Assembly: GCA_030039165.1 (NCBI GenBank)
Contig: JASHQM010000188.1
Location: 1 to 54,413, forward strand
Direction: 5' to 3'
Source: Candidatus Sulfotelmatobacter sp.
GTDB lineage: Bacteria; Acidobacteriota; Terriglobia; Terriglobales; Acidobacteriaceae
Length of the DNA stretch: 54,413 nt
Position numbers and translations under genes: made by a program. The notes under the pieces were generated by a model, which did not search any database, was not told where the DNA came from, and was given only the letters and a program-made list of their open reading frames with translations. This document shows positions 17,732-25,918 of this stretch, one piece after another. Each line of letters starts with the position of its first letter. Positions within the stretch are counted from its first letter, which is position 1.

Positions 17732-17950
17732 ATGTTCCGGCCGGCAATAAAGATCCTTTTGTTTCTTACTTACTCCGCCATTCTGTTTGCAGGCACCGGC
17801 AGATTTGCAAGCCAAACTAAGCGCCGAGATAAAGCACCTTGAAGCCTACAGCCCAGTACTCAACCCGTCCCGCATTCGAGCAACGAGCCACGGCACAAGG
17901 CGCGTAAGAGCTGAAGGCCAATACGAACTAAGGAAGCGGAGGGGTAATCG
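17732..17950 (+). pseudogene. Possible frameshifted remnant of a small secreted protein
   Basis: The ATG at 17732 opens a 36-codon frame that reads like a signal peptide (MFRPAIKILLFLTYSAILFA). The mature-like sequence QAPADLQAKLSAEIKHLEAYS continues only in the +1 frame from about 17790. Joining the two frames would give a plausible secreted protein start. No family recognised. The 3' part runs towards the tRNA-His gene on the other strand. Evidence is slight; this may be chance. The rest of 17566-17963 holds nothing I can name. Confidence 0.25.
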
Positions 17951-17963
17951 TGTAGAGAAAATC

Positions 17964-18040
17964 TGGGGTGGGAAACGGGAATCGAACCCGCAACCGTCGG
18001 AGCCACAGTCCGGTGCTCTGCCAGTTGAGCTATTCCCACC
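17964..18040 (-). tRNA. tRNA-His (GTG), CCA encoded
   Basis: Acceptor arms GTGGGAA/TTCCCAC with the extra 5' G(-1) opposite C73, as required for histidine tRNA. D-arm GCTC/GAGC, anticodon loop CTGTGGC with anticodon GTG, T-arm GCGGG/CCCGT around TTCGATT. The C27-A43 pair of the anticodon stem is a mismatch. The genomic CCA is at 17964-17966. Confidence 0.95.
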
Positions 18041-18141
18041 GCCAGAGTGATTATAGCAACCGCGGTCGAGGATGTCAGAGGAGTTAGCGCCGGCTTCCGG
18101 GGCCGGCGTTCTTGGAATGGACGGCGAAATGCGACTCTGCT

Positions 18142-19410
18142 TTAGCCTCGTCCCACACCCACGTACTCAAATCCCATGGCCCGCAGGCGGGCGGAGTCGA
18201 GCAGATTCTTGGTATCGACGATGACAGGCTTCTTGAGCAGTCGTTTGATGCGGTCAAAATCGAGCGCGCGGAACTCTGGCCAGCCCGTGCCCACAACCAG
18301 GGCATCGACGCCCTCGGCTGCCGCGTAAGCAGTATCACAATAGCGTACCGAACCGTTGAGCCGGCTCTTGGCGTCTGCAGTCGCCACCGGATCATAAGCT
18401 CTTACCCGCGCGCCTTTAGCCACCAGCGTTTCCGCCAGCCGCACGGCCGACGATCCGGCTACGGAATTGGTATTCGGCTTGAACGCCAAACCGAGGATGG
18501 CTACATCTTTGTTCTCCACTGAATTCAGCGCCAGCGCGATTTTATCGACCAAACGCTCGGCCAGCGTATGGTTGACGTCGCGTGCCGCGCTCAGCACCCG
18601 GAGCGGGATGCCATTATCCAGGGCCAATTGCGCCAGCGCGTCCATGTCCGACTCGGCAAACACGCCGCCCATGCCCGCCCCCGGCTGGAGGCATCGCGGA
18701 GCAATTTTCTTATCGAGCCCTAGCGCCAGCGCCAGGCTCACCGCATCCGCACCCACGCGCTCGCACAAAGCCGCAACCTCATTAATGAACGAAATCTTGG
18801 TGGCCACGAACGCCGTTGCCGATTCCCGCACCAACTCCGCCGTCGACGGGTTGGTCACGATCACCGGTACGCCGCGCATAACGAGAGGGTGAAAGATCTG
18901 TTTGAGCAAATGCACAGCCTCGTTCGAAGTCGAACCCAGAATGATCCGGTCCGGCCAGTTGAAGTCCTCGACCGCGCAGCCGTCCGTGAAAAACATGGGC
19001 TGGGAAACGATGGTTCCGTGCAGGCCGGCATCTTTCAACGATTTTTCCAGTCTGCCCGCCGAGCCTACCGGAACCGGTGTGACAACGGTCAATATTGGAG
19101 GTTTGGGCGCCAGCCGCGCGATGCGCGTCGCCACATCCGTCAGGTTCTCGGCTCCATCCTCCGCCAAAAAAATGACCTGTGTTTTGCGGGCAAACGATTC
19201 GATGTCGGTGGAATAGGCCAGGCGCCCGGCACGCACGTTCCGCCGGATGATTTCTTTCAGATTTTTCTCGAAAAAGGGGATATTGCCTTGGGCCATCTCA
19301 ACCATGCGCGTGCGGTCGGGATGGCAACAGGAAACTGGGGTTCCAAAGTCTGCCAAACAAGCCGAAATCACCGTGCCCAGGTAACCCGAACCGTAGACCC
19401 CGATTTGCAT
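18142..19410 (-). CDS. UDP-glucose dehydrogenase-like protein lacking catalytic residues
   Basis: 422 residues, full length for the UDP-glucose/GDP-mannose 6-dehydrogenase family. The NAD Rossmann motif VYGSGYLGTVISACLADFG is at the start, the central helix ELVRESATAFVATKISFINEVA is recognisable, and the C-terminal UDP-binding domain is present (ILGLAFKPNTNSVAGSSA). The family active-site loop GFGGSCFPKD reads GMGGVFAESD here (about 246-255): the nucleophilic Cys and the Lys are both gone. The NPEFLREG segment reads QPMFFTDG, also losing its Glu. NAD binding looks intact, so the protein may bind but cannot perform the usual thioester chemistry. It may be a regulatory paralogue or a two-electron dehydrogenase. 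Confidence 0.85.
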   Translation of the reverse strand: MQIGVYGSGYLGTVISACLADFGTPVSCCHPDRTRMVEMAQGNIPFFEKNLKEIIRRNVRAGRLAYSTDIESFARKTQVIFLAEDGAENLTDVATRIARLAPKPPILTVVTPVPVGSAGRLEKSLKDAGLHGTIVSQPMFFTDGCAVEDFNWPDRIILGSTSNEAVHLLKQIFHPLVMRGVPVIVTNPSTAELVRESATAFVATKISFINEVAALCERVGADAVSLALALGLDKKIAPRCLQPGAGMGGVFAESDMDALAQLALDNGIPLRVLSAARDVNHTLAERLVDKIALALNSVENKDVAILGLAFKPNTNSVAGSSAVRLAETLVAKGARVRAYDPVATADAKSRLNGSVRYCDTAYAAAEGVDALVVGTGWPEFRALDFDRIKRLLKKPVIVDTKNLLDSARLRAMGFEYVGVGRG

Positions 19411-19586
19411 GAGCCGTCCTCCGGCAAAACCCGCGCCGCGAAGCGGCGTTCGGCGCGGATTTCAAGCCTTTCCCTCTCTTTTGTTTACAGCCGGGTAGGC
19501 ACGCGTGCAACACACGCAAGGGTGCTGTACTTGGGGCCATGCCGCGAGGTTAGCCAGTAACGTAACGGGCAGGTAATCAAGCAGGA

Positions 19587-20132
19587 TTAAGGCGAGACCA
19601 GGCTGCCGCCCAGCCGTACCGGCGCGAGGTCTATCCAGGAATTGGGAGAATCCTCGCGTACAAACGTCAGGCGGTCGAGCAGAAGTCTTTTGAAGCCCTG
19701 ATATTGCAGCCATCGCTGGCGCGAAATCTGCAGCGCTTTCTCGGCCGCTTCTCCAGTCGGCATCTTCACGACCGTAAGATGCGGAATGTAGGTCCACTCT
19801 TCGGTGCAGGCCAGCGCCTGCTTGTTCAACTGATCGTGAAGTTCCTGCAACCGTGCCGCGCCAAAAGCTACCCGGATAAATACGGTCGGCGTGCTGGGCA
19901 TGAAGCTCTGCATATCACCCAGAGTTACCTCGAAAGGTTCGGCCTGATCGCAGATTCTTGCCACCATCTGCAATGCCTGGCCCTCACTGCCTTTCAAGAA
20001 ACGCGGTGGAAGCAACGTAATATGCGCGGCCAGATGGGGCATTTCGGGATGCAGTTCCCGCCGCAGGTTCTCTACAAACTCGCCCACGGGACTGTCGACA
20101 TAGGCGACCAGCGCATACCTGGGACTCTGCAT
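19587..20132 (-). CDS. 2H phosphoesterase (2'-5' RNA ligase/CPDase-like)
   Basis: 181 residues. Two HxT motifs define the family: AAHITLLPPRF near residue 40 and YIPHLTVVKM near 120. Such proteins hydrolyse 2',3'-cyclic nucleotides or RNA 2'-5' links, but natural substrates are often unknown. I chose the ATG at 20132; the frame extends to a TTG two codons earlier. A TATAAT hexamer about 15 nt before the start suggests a near-leaderless transcript. Confidence 0.88.
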   Translation of the reverse strand: MQSPRYALVAYVDSPVGEFVENLRRELHPEMPHLAAHITLLPPRFLKGSEGQALQMVARICDQAEPFEVTLGDMQSFMPSTPTVFIRVAFGAARLQELHDQLNKQALACTEEWTYIPHLTVVKMPTGEAAEKALQISRQRWLQYQGFKRLLLDRLTFVREDSPNSWIDLAPVRLGGSLVSP

Positions 20133-20241
20133 ATCCAATAAAAATTATAGCGCGTCGCCATACCGGTTATCGTTGCAGCGCATGGTTCGGTCGTGTTGGA
20201 GAGTACGTGGTTCGGGAAGGGCGCGTTTGGTGGTTCGAACA

Positions 20242-20276
20242 GAATACGCCTGCCCATTAATTGAGCAGGCGTATTC
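20242..20276 (-). terminator. 12-bp hairpin downstream of the subtilase gene
   Basis: GAATACGCCTGC pairs perfectly with GCAGGCGTATTC around an 11-nt loop. It follows the subtilase stop by 24 nt on the minus strand and could end the whole 31.6-20.3 kb unit. The T-run is poor, so termination may depend on Rho. Confidence 0.55.
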
Positions 20277-20300
20277 GGGCGCTAGTTCTCCCGATTGCTT

Positions 20301-21599
20301 TTATTGTGCATTCACCCAGGCTTCCACTGCCTGGTAGACATCGAGCTCGCCGTATCCCATGCCGCTGCTCGAGAGAGGCACCGCATTGGCGATTGCCGAA
20401 GCCGCCGTCTGCTGGTTTACCTTCGGGGAAACCTGGACCAGAAGAGCTGCCGTGCCGGAAACGAAAGGCGCGCTAAACGAGGTACCCCAGCTTGCTGAGT
20501 AAGTTCCATAAGGATACGTGCTTACGATGGCCTCACCGGGTGCAGCCACCCAGACATCGGATCCATAGTTGGAAAAGCTCGATCGCGTGTCGAGGTCCGA
20601 CGTGGAGGCAACCCCCATCACGCCCGCTATGCCTGCGGGATAAACCACTACATCTGCCCCATTGTTCCCTGCCGAAGCTACACAGATGACGCCTTGCCTA
20701 TTCGCAGTACGAATGGCCTGGGTCATTTCTGTCGACGGCGAAGTGAAGCTGAAACTCATGCTGATCACTTTCGCGCCATTCTCAACGGCATAGTACGTTG
20801 CCTGAATGATATTGGAGAGATAGCCGGTCCCGTTATCCGAGAAGGCCACTAGTGGCATGATCTTGGCCGCAGGTGCGACGAGGTGAACGATTCCGGCTGT
20901 CATCGTGCCATGCCCGAAGTCGGCGTTGCCGGGCTGATCGAGCAGTGCCGCGGACGACTGGCTGAGTACCGCGATGGTAGTCCCATTCAGATACGTGGGT
21001 TCTGGATCGTCGCCATCCAGCAGAGCGGCGGATGACTGATCCAGCGAGCCCGTGTCACTTCCGCTGGGAGTGTCATTGATGAAGTTGTATCCGGGAACCA
21101 GTACCGGCACTAATGCCGGATGCTGCGTGTCGACGCCAGTATCGATCATGGCGACAACGCCTGCGCCGCTGACATTAAATGTGCTCTGCGCCTGCTGCAC
21201 ACTGACGATCTGGGCCGCAGGTTGATTCGCATAACCATCCCACACGGCAGCCCCGTAGTACGGAATGGGAGTCTGATCCAGCAGCGATTCTGGAACCGGT
21301 CCCGCCGCGGCCTCAACCAGACCGAGTTGTTGATCAATCTCGGCATCAACTACTCCCAATTGCCCGAGCAGGGATGTGAGAAAGACCGTCAGGTCTGTGG
21401 TGGCGTTTACCTTAACTAAGAAAACCTGGCCGGCTGGGTCTCCCAGATTCATTGATACCTGGCAGTCCAGCAGAAGGCAGGTTGCATTGAGGCCGGCTGC
21501 TCCCAGGCTGTCGCGCACAATGATTCCCTGTTGCGCGTTTGCAAAACTTACAAGGGCACTGAGAAAAATCAGTGAAAGGATCCATTGGGGGCACTTCAT
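20301..21599 (-). CDS. Secreted subtilisin-like (S8) serine protease
   Basis: 432 residues. Signal peptide ending FANA before QQG. The propeptide-like region (about 25-130) is followed by the catalytic domain: Asp153 in VAMIDTGVDTQHP, His230 in DFGHGTMTAGI, and Ser374 in WGTSFSAPFVSGT, so the enzyme should be active outside the cell. The segment between Asp and His contains the octapeptide QSSAALLD twice (about 188-195 and 214-221), and the related ESLLDQ stands at about 104-109. AGGAG lies 7 nt before the ATG. It is the last gene of a run containing a peptide importer, sigma factor and CHAT protease, suggesting it may supply peptides to the importer (inference). Confidence 0.93.
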   Translation of the reverse strand: MKCPQWILSLIFLSALVSFANAQQGIIVRDSLGAAGLNATCLLLDCQVSMNLGDPAGQVFLVKVNATTDLTVFLTSLLGQLGVVDAEIDQQLGLVEAAAGPVPESLLDQTPIPYYGAAVWDGYANQPAAQIVSVQQAQSTFNVSGAGVVAMIDTGVDTQHPALVPVLVPGYNFINDTPSGSDTGSLDQSSAALLDGDDPEPTYLNGTTIAVLSQSSAALLDQPGNADFGHGTMTAGIVHLVAPAAKIMPLVAFSDNGTGYLSNIIQATYYAVENGAKVISMSFSFTSPSTEMTQAIRTANRQGVICVASAGNNGADVVVYPAGIAGVMGVASTSDLDTRSSFSNYGSDVWVAAPGEAIVSTYPYGTYSASWGTSFSAPFVSGTAALLVQVSPKVNQQTAASAIANAVPLSSSGMGYGELDVYQAVEAWVNAQ

Positions 21600-21706
21600 T
21601 CAGCGTCTCCTAGAGCGTAACCGCGTTGTTGTTGAAAATTTCATCATTACGATTTAGCCATCTCAAGATTACGGTTTGCTAATCCCGACTGTTACCTAGG
21701 TCACGT

Positions 21707-22345
21707 TCACATCAGCTTGCCGCTCGCGTTTGCACCGGCTTCGGGGACCGAAACCACGATGGTCCGGCTATCACCAATCCCAAAGACAAGCTGCATGTCT
21801 TTGGCCGGCTCCAGGCCAAAATCGAACTCACCGGCGTCGTTGGTTCGCTTGCGCGACAATGTGTCTCCCTTGGAGAGAAGGCTAACCGGGACATCGGCGA
21901 TGCCCTGTCCGGGATTCATCGAGTCCAGCAGTTGCCCGATAAGCACAATCGAATCCGACCCTGGTGTAGGCTCCATGCGCATGTCGATGCAGACGCTGCC
22001 CGACTTATAAAGGAGTTGCCTTCCCGAGGCCTGGACGCTGCGCGTCCCGGTCGCCAGCAGTGCGCGGTTACTGTCAAACTGAAGCGTTGCCAGATCGAGC
22101 CTTCCCGAAGGAAACGGAACCACTTTGCGCAAGCGAAAGCTATTCCTTACCGCCCGCATGGAAGAGTCGGGCGGTTGCGTGCGTTTTGAACGCCGTGTCT
22201 GTTGCATTACAAACCCCCATAAGTCCGCGCTTTTAAGACATGCAAGGCACCCTCTGTCGAGGTGTGCCTGGAGTTCGCGCGCGGTCGACGAATCTGCCTT
22301 TCCACGAACGAAATCAACCCATTTCTGTGTCGAAAAATGTTCCAT
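21707..22345 (-). CDS. Anti-sigma-like zinc-finger protein with Ig/CarboxypepD-like domain
   Basis: 212 residues. The N-terminus has AHLDRGCLACLKSADLWGF, an H-x4-C-x2-C pattern of the zinc-binding anti-sigma domain. No clear transmembrane helix follows, unlike classical membrane anti-sigma factors. The C-terminal part has a carboxypeptidase-regulatory-like beta pattern (ADVPVSLLSKGDTLSRKRTN, DAGEFDFGLEP). It sits between a CHAT protease (103 nt upstream) and a subtilase (107 nt downstream), with a sigma factor gene two genes upstream, so it is a candidate regulator of that sigma factor. GGTGA lies about 9 nt before the ATG. Confidence 0.7.
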   Translation of the reverse strand: MEHFSTQKWVDFVRGKADSSTARELQAHLDRGCLACLKSADLWGFVMQQTRRSKRTQPPDSSMRAVRNSFRLRKVVPFPSGRLDLATLQFDSNRALLATGTRSVQASGRQLLYKSGSVCIDMRMEPTPGSDSIVLIGQLLDSMNPGQGIADVPVSLLSKGDTLSRKRTNDAGEFDFGLEPAKDMQLVFGIGDSRTIVVSVPEAGANASGKLM

Positions 22346-22448
22346 ACCTTTTTCACCTGAACATGGGAGTGACAGCTTCTATGGAATAAGGGTTTGAAAA
22401 TGGCGGGAAAATAGAATCCGGCCTGCGGATGGACTATCGTTAGTAACC

Positions 22449-25322
22449 TCAGGCGGAGTTACCCACGAGACTGAAGGGCGCCCAGTAGTAAGGATGCGGG
22501 TAACGTGCTCGCAGCTCATTTGCGGCCCTTTGCAGAGCGATTGCCTTGTTTGCGCCGGCCATGAGGTGATCGTAGAACGTGGTCATGAACTCCAGGGTGC
22601 TGGCATCATGAACATCCCACAGCGTCAATAAAGCCGAACCCGCGCCGGCATAAATCAGACCGCGGACCAATCCCAGAAGTTCATCGCCGTTTCCCACGGT
22701 GCTCAGGCCGGTTGCACATCCGCTTAGCGTAATGAGCTCGGCGGGAAGTTTAAATCGGTACAGGTCCATAAGGCTGAGCACGGAATCTCCCAGGCGGATC
22801 CCGGAAAACATCGGGCTGTTCTGCCGGAAATAACCATGGGTGGCGATGTGAATGAAGCGGTAGAGAGGTCCTTTCGTCCGCAAAACTTCGGCGGTAGCGG
22901 CGCCCTCGAGAAGCAATTCAGCCCGCGGAACAATAGCTGCTACCGAGCGCGCTTCATCCTTGATCAGCGGAGCGACCTGGTCTGGCACGCCCATGACCAG
23001 CGCCGGACCTTGCCGATTGATCGGCCGCTTGCAGCAAAGCGCGTGAATTGTGGCGCTGGGAGCGTAGGAAATGCTGAACTTCTCGATCAAGTATTGCTGC
23101 CCATCGAACAAAGCCTGAAACGGCACACGGTGGAGGACGCCGTGAGGGACAATGACCAAATGCTGAGCCTGAAGACGCGTTTCGATGGGAGCAAACAGAT
23201 TATCGTGCAGTTGCCTTAGGTGCCGTTGTGTCGTTCTCAGAAGGGGCTCGGCAAACTTGCTAGTGTATTCCTCCCCAAGGCGGAACTTGGAAAGCTGAAA
23301 GAGCAACAAATCGAACAACGCTGAGATGGGCTGTGCATCGGTGAGAGGAGTGATGTCAAATGTTTGCGGAGTGAGTATGGCCGCCAGTAATTTGCCTCGC
23401 ACCTGAAAGTACTCGATCAGCGTGGCATCTGGCGGCAGGGCCTCTCGGATCTCATCGATCGTCGCGGGTTTGGAGGAGGCGAGCCCAGCCGATAGCGCTT
23501 CTGAAACCGGCATTTCGCGCACCAGGCGAAGAATCTGGTTTTCGCGTTTGGAAATTGCAGTCTGATAATTCGCGATCAGCTCATGAGAGGCCTGGGAACC
23601 TCGCAATTGCTCCTGCGTGAGCTTGCGGTTGTACCAATTGATTTGCGCGCGAAGTTCCAGAGCCTCCCTCTGTGTGCCGGTGTCGGAATCCGGGGCAGAA
23701 TCGAGGCTTTGCGGAAACGACATCTGATCCTGCAAGACGCGGGATTTCGACTCTTCCACGTATTCAAAAGCTTCTTCCAGTCTCTGTTCCGGTTCCAGGC
23801 ACAGATCGATCAGCGCTTCATAAATTTCCAGCTTGTCCTGCATGAACGACATTTTCATCTCTTCGTTATGCAGACCGCGTCGAGTCTGTTCGAGTAAGGC
23901 GCGAGCCTTCTGGTAGCTGAGATACGCTTTTTCCTTTGCTCCCTGCGCAAGATTTATTTGGCCCATCAGTCGTTGTGCGCGGCAGGACAGAACCGGTAAA
24001 TCGGTGGTGCCAAGCAGGCGCAGCGCTCGCGAGCATTGCCGCTTTGCCAGCGTCGGTTTACCCGAAAGCAGGTAAGACCGGCTCAAAAGGAGTTGAGACT
24101 CGGCAATCTTGCTGGGAATGCGGTTTCGTTGAAAGAATTTTTCCGCAGCAAGGAAAACGCATTGCGCTTCGTGATGTCGTCGTTGCTCCACGAGAATGGC
24201 GCCTTTGTAAAGGTCCGCGAGAAATGGCCAGGCGAAGTTCTTCTCCCGAATAAATTGAATTCGGGCCTTGCCAAGCATTCGCAACGCCTGACGCGGCTTA
24301 TTTTGCCGCGCCATGGCGAGCGCCAGGTTCACCAGGGATTTGCCGGCTTCATAGCCCATGCCGAGTTTCTGAAATCCGGCCCATGCCTCCTCCGCCATTT
24401 CCTCCGCAGGAGCGCCGAGATTGAGTTGCAGGTAAATCTCCGAGAGATCGAGGTTGCAGAGCGCCACATGATACGGATCGTTGTTTTCTTTGCATGACTT
24501 GCGCGCCGAAAGCAACATACCGATCGCCCGGCCATATTCGCCGCGGAGAAAATGTAGAGCGGCGATGTTATAGTCGGCCTGCGCGACGAGCACTGCCATC
24601 CCATTTTTCGCGGCGACCGCGCGGGTTTCCCGATGGGCGGCCACGGCGCCATGAAAATCATTCAGACTGACCAGGCACATGGCGATGTTGTGCAGAGCAG
24701 TCGCCATGCCTTCGGGATCCTTTTCCTCATCTCGCAGAAAATAACGATGTGCGCGCCTGTACCATTGCAATGCCTCTGCGAAACGGTCCTGCCGGTGAAG
24801 GATGTTTCCGATGTTGACGTCCAGCCGGGCTACGCGGCCTTGGTCGTGCAATGAGGCGAGCATGCGGCGTGCATGGCGGGCATTGGACAATGCCAGCGGA
24901 TAGCGCCCCGTAAGAATCAGCGGCTGAGTGGATGCGCTTAATGTGCGGGCAAGTTCGCGGCGGTCGCGCAATGCGGCGAAAATGACGCGTGCCTTCGAAT
25001 GGTAGCGAACCGCAGACTTATTTTGCCCCGCTAGATAGAGCGCGTTGCCCATTGCCCGCAAGCTACGTGCCATAGCAGACTTATCCCTTAGCCTGCGTGC
25101 GATTGTCATGGCAACTTGGGCTAGTGGAATGCTGACTGCCGTATTGACCTTGGATTGGTCCCGGATTAGATCGGAGAGCCAGGAGATGGTTTCTGAATTC
25201 AGAAGCTCGGGATGTTCAGCAAGAAAACTGGCTCGCTGAGATTCATGACTAATATGAGGGAGACACTTGAGCAGCTCATTCCGAAGCGCGTTGTTGTCAC
25301 CGGAATGGCTCTTGGTCGCCAC
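22449..25322 (-). CDS. TPR-CHAT caspase-like protease
   Basis: 957 residues. About residues 50-480 are tetratricopeptide-like helical repeats; about 480-620 is a charged helical linker; and the C-terminal 330 residues are a CHAT domain (clan CD, caspase/separase-like). The catalytic dyad is intact: His829 in IHIATHGYF and Cys869 in LITLSGCATG, followed by GNGDELLGLVRGLIYAGAGSAL as usual. TPR-CHAT proteins act as regulated proteases, e.g. the effector of the type III-E CRISPR complex (Craspase), but no CRISPR is present. It starts with GTG 5 nt after the sigma factor stop, so translation is probably coupled. Substrate unknown. Confidence 0.92.
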   Translation of the reverse strand: MATKSHSGDNNALRNELLKCLPHISHESQRASFLAEHPELLNSETISWLSDLIRDQSKVNTAVSIPLAQVAMTIARRLRDKSAMARSLRAMGNALYLAGQNKSAVRYHSKARVIFAALRDRRELARTLSASTQPLILTGRYPLALSNARHARRMLASLHDQGRVARLDVNIGNILHRQDRFAEALQWYRRAHRYFLRDEEKDPEGMATALHNIAMCLVSLNDFHGAVAAHRETRAVAAKNGMAVLVAQADYNIAALHFLRGEYGRAIGMLLSARKSCKENNDPYHVALCNLDLSEIYLQLNLGAPAEEMAEEAWAGFQKLGMGYEAGKSLVNLALAMARQNKPRQALRMLGKARIQFIREKNFAWPFLADLYKGAILVEQRRHHEAQCVFLAAEKFFQRNRIPSKIAESQLLLSRSYLLSGKPTLAKRQCSRALRLLGTTDLPVLSCRAQRLMGQINLAQGAKEKAYLSYQKARALLEQTRRGLHNEEMKMSFMQDKLEIYEALIDLCLEPEQRLEEAFEYVEESKSRVLQDQMSFPQSLDSAPDSDTGTQREALELRAQINWYNRKLTQEQLRGSQASHELIANYQTAISKRENQILRLVREMPVSEALSAGLASSKPATIDEIREALPPDATLIEYFQVRGKLLAAILTPQTFDITPLTDAQPISALFDLLLFQLSKFRLGEEYTSKFAEPLLRTTQRHLRQLHDNLFAPIETRLQAQHLVIVPHGVLHRVPFQALFDGQQYLIEKFSISYAPSATIHALCCKRPINRQGPALVMGVPDQVAPLIKDEARSVAAIVPRAELLLEGAATAEVLRTKGPLYRFIHIATHGYFRQNSPMFSGIRLGDSVLSLMDLYRFKLPAELITLSGCATGLSTVGNGDELLGLVRGLIYAGAGSALLTLWDVHDASTLEFMTTFYDHLMAGANKAIALQRAANELRARYPHPYYWAPFSLVGNSA

Positions 25323-25327
25323 AGTGG

Positions 25328-25918
25328 CTAGTAGCCGAACGCTTCGAGCCGTTCCCTCAGCTTCTCCAGGCAGTTTCTTCGCGTAAACCCGATGGATCCC
25401 GGCGCGAGTTGCAGTTCTCTCGCCACTTCTTCATAAGAGCGCGGCGGAGTCTCGAGAAAAAGCATCCGAATCAGATCGCGGCATCGCGGAGCTAACTCCG
25501 ACAAAGCATCTCTCAAAAGTTGCTCCTGCTGAACCTGGCTAACTATGTTTTCGGGTTCGGAACCGGTAGCAACTGCCGGATCCAGATCGTCAATGGCTTG
25601 CCTCTGGTCTGCTTGCGATGCCCGCCTGCGATGAAAGCACTTATTTCGCGTGACTTGGATCAGCCAAGCCGGCAAGGCCTGGGGTTCGCGCAGACGAGGC
25701 AATTCCGCCAAGAGATCCATGCAGACAGCCTGAAAAATATCAGCCGAATCCTCTTCGGAGAAGCCGTAATGTAGCGGAATCGAAAAGATCAGATTCTTGT
25801 ACTTGTCGATCAAATCGGTCCATGCCGATTCCTGGCCTTCGAGGCATCGCTTAACAAGGTGCGCGTCATCCTTTCCGCGAGCGCCCTTTGCTTTTGTAGG
25901 TTTCGCGGAAACGGTCAT
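25328..25918 (-). CDS. ECF-like sigma-70 family RNA polymerase sigma factor
   Basis: 196 residues with sigma region 2 (SAWTDLIDKYKNLIFSIPL, FSEEDSADIFQAVCMDLL, LPAWLIQVTRNKCF) and region 4 (LSELAPRCRDLIRMLFLE, SYEEVARELQLAPGSIG, RRNCLEKLRERLEAF). Regions 1 and 3 are absent, as in group IV sigma factors. Its ATG overlaps the stop of the peptide-binding protein gene by 4 nt (ATGA) and it is followed after 5 nt by the CHAT protease gene. A basic N-terminal extension of about 18 residues precedes region 2. Likely controls transcription of this locus or a peptide response. Confidence 0.92.
   Translation of the reverse strand: MTVSAKPTKAKGARGKDDAHLVKRCLEGQESAWTDLIDKYKNLIFSIPLHYGFSEEDSADIFQAVCMDLLAELPRLREPQALPAWLIQVTRNKCFHRRRASQADQRQAIDDLDPAVATGSEPENIVSQVQQEQLLRDALSELAPRCRDLIRMLFLETPPRSYEEVARELQLAPGSIGFTRRNCLEKLRERLEAFGY

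Noticed and set aside
17787..18050. 87-codon frame on the plus strand as an intact gene
   Set aside because: It runs through the tRNA-His gene and lacks a start site; at most its first part is a relic, listed as such.
22449..25322. CRISPR-linked role for the TPR-CHAT protein (Craspase type)
   Set aside because: No CRISPR repeats or Cas genes in the window; the sigma factor and transporter context points elsewhere.
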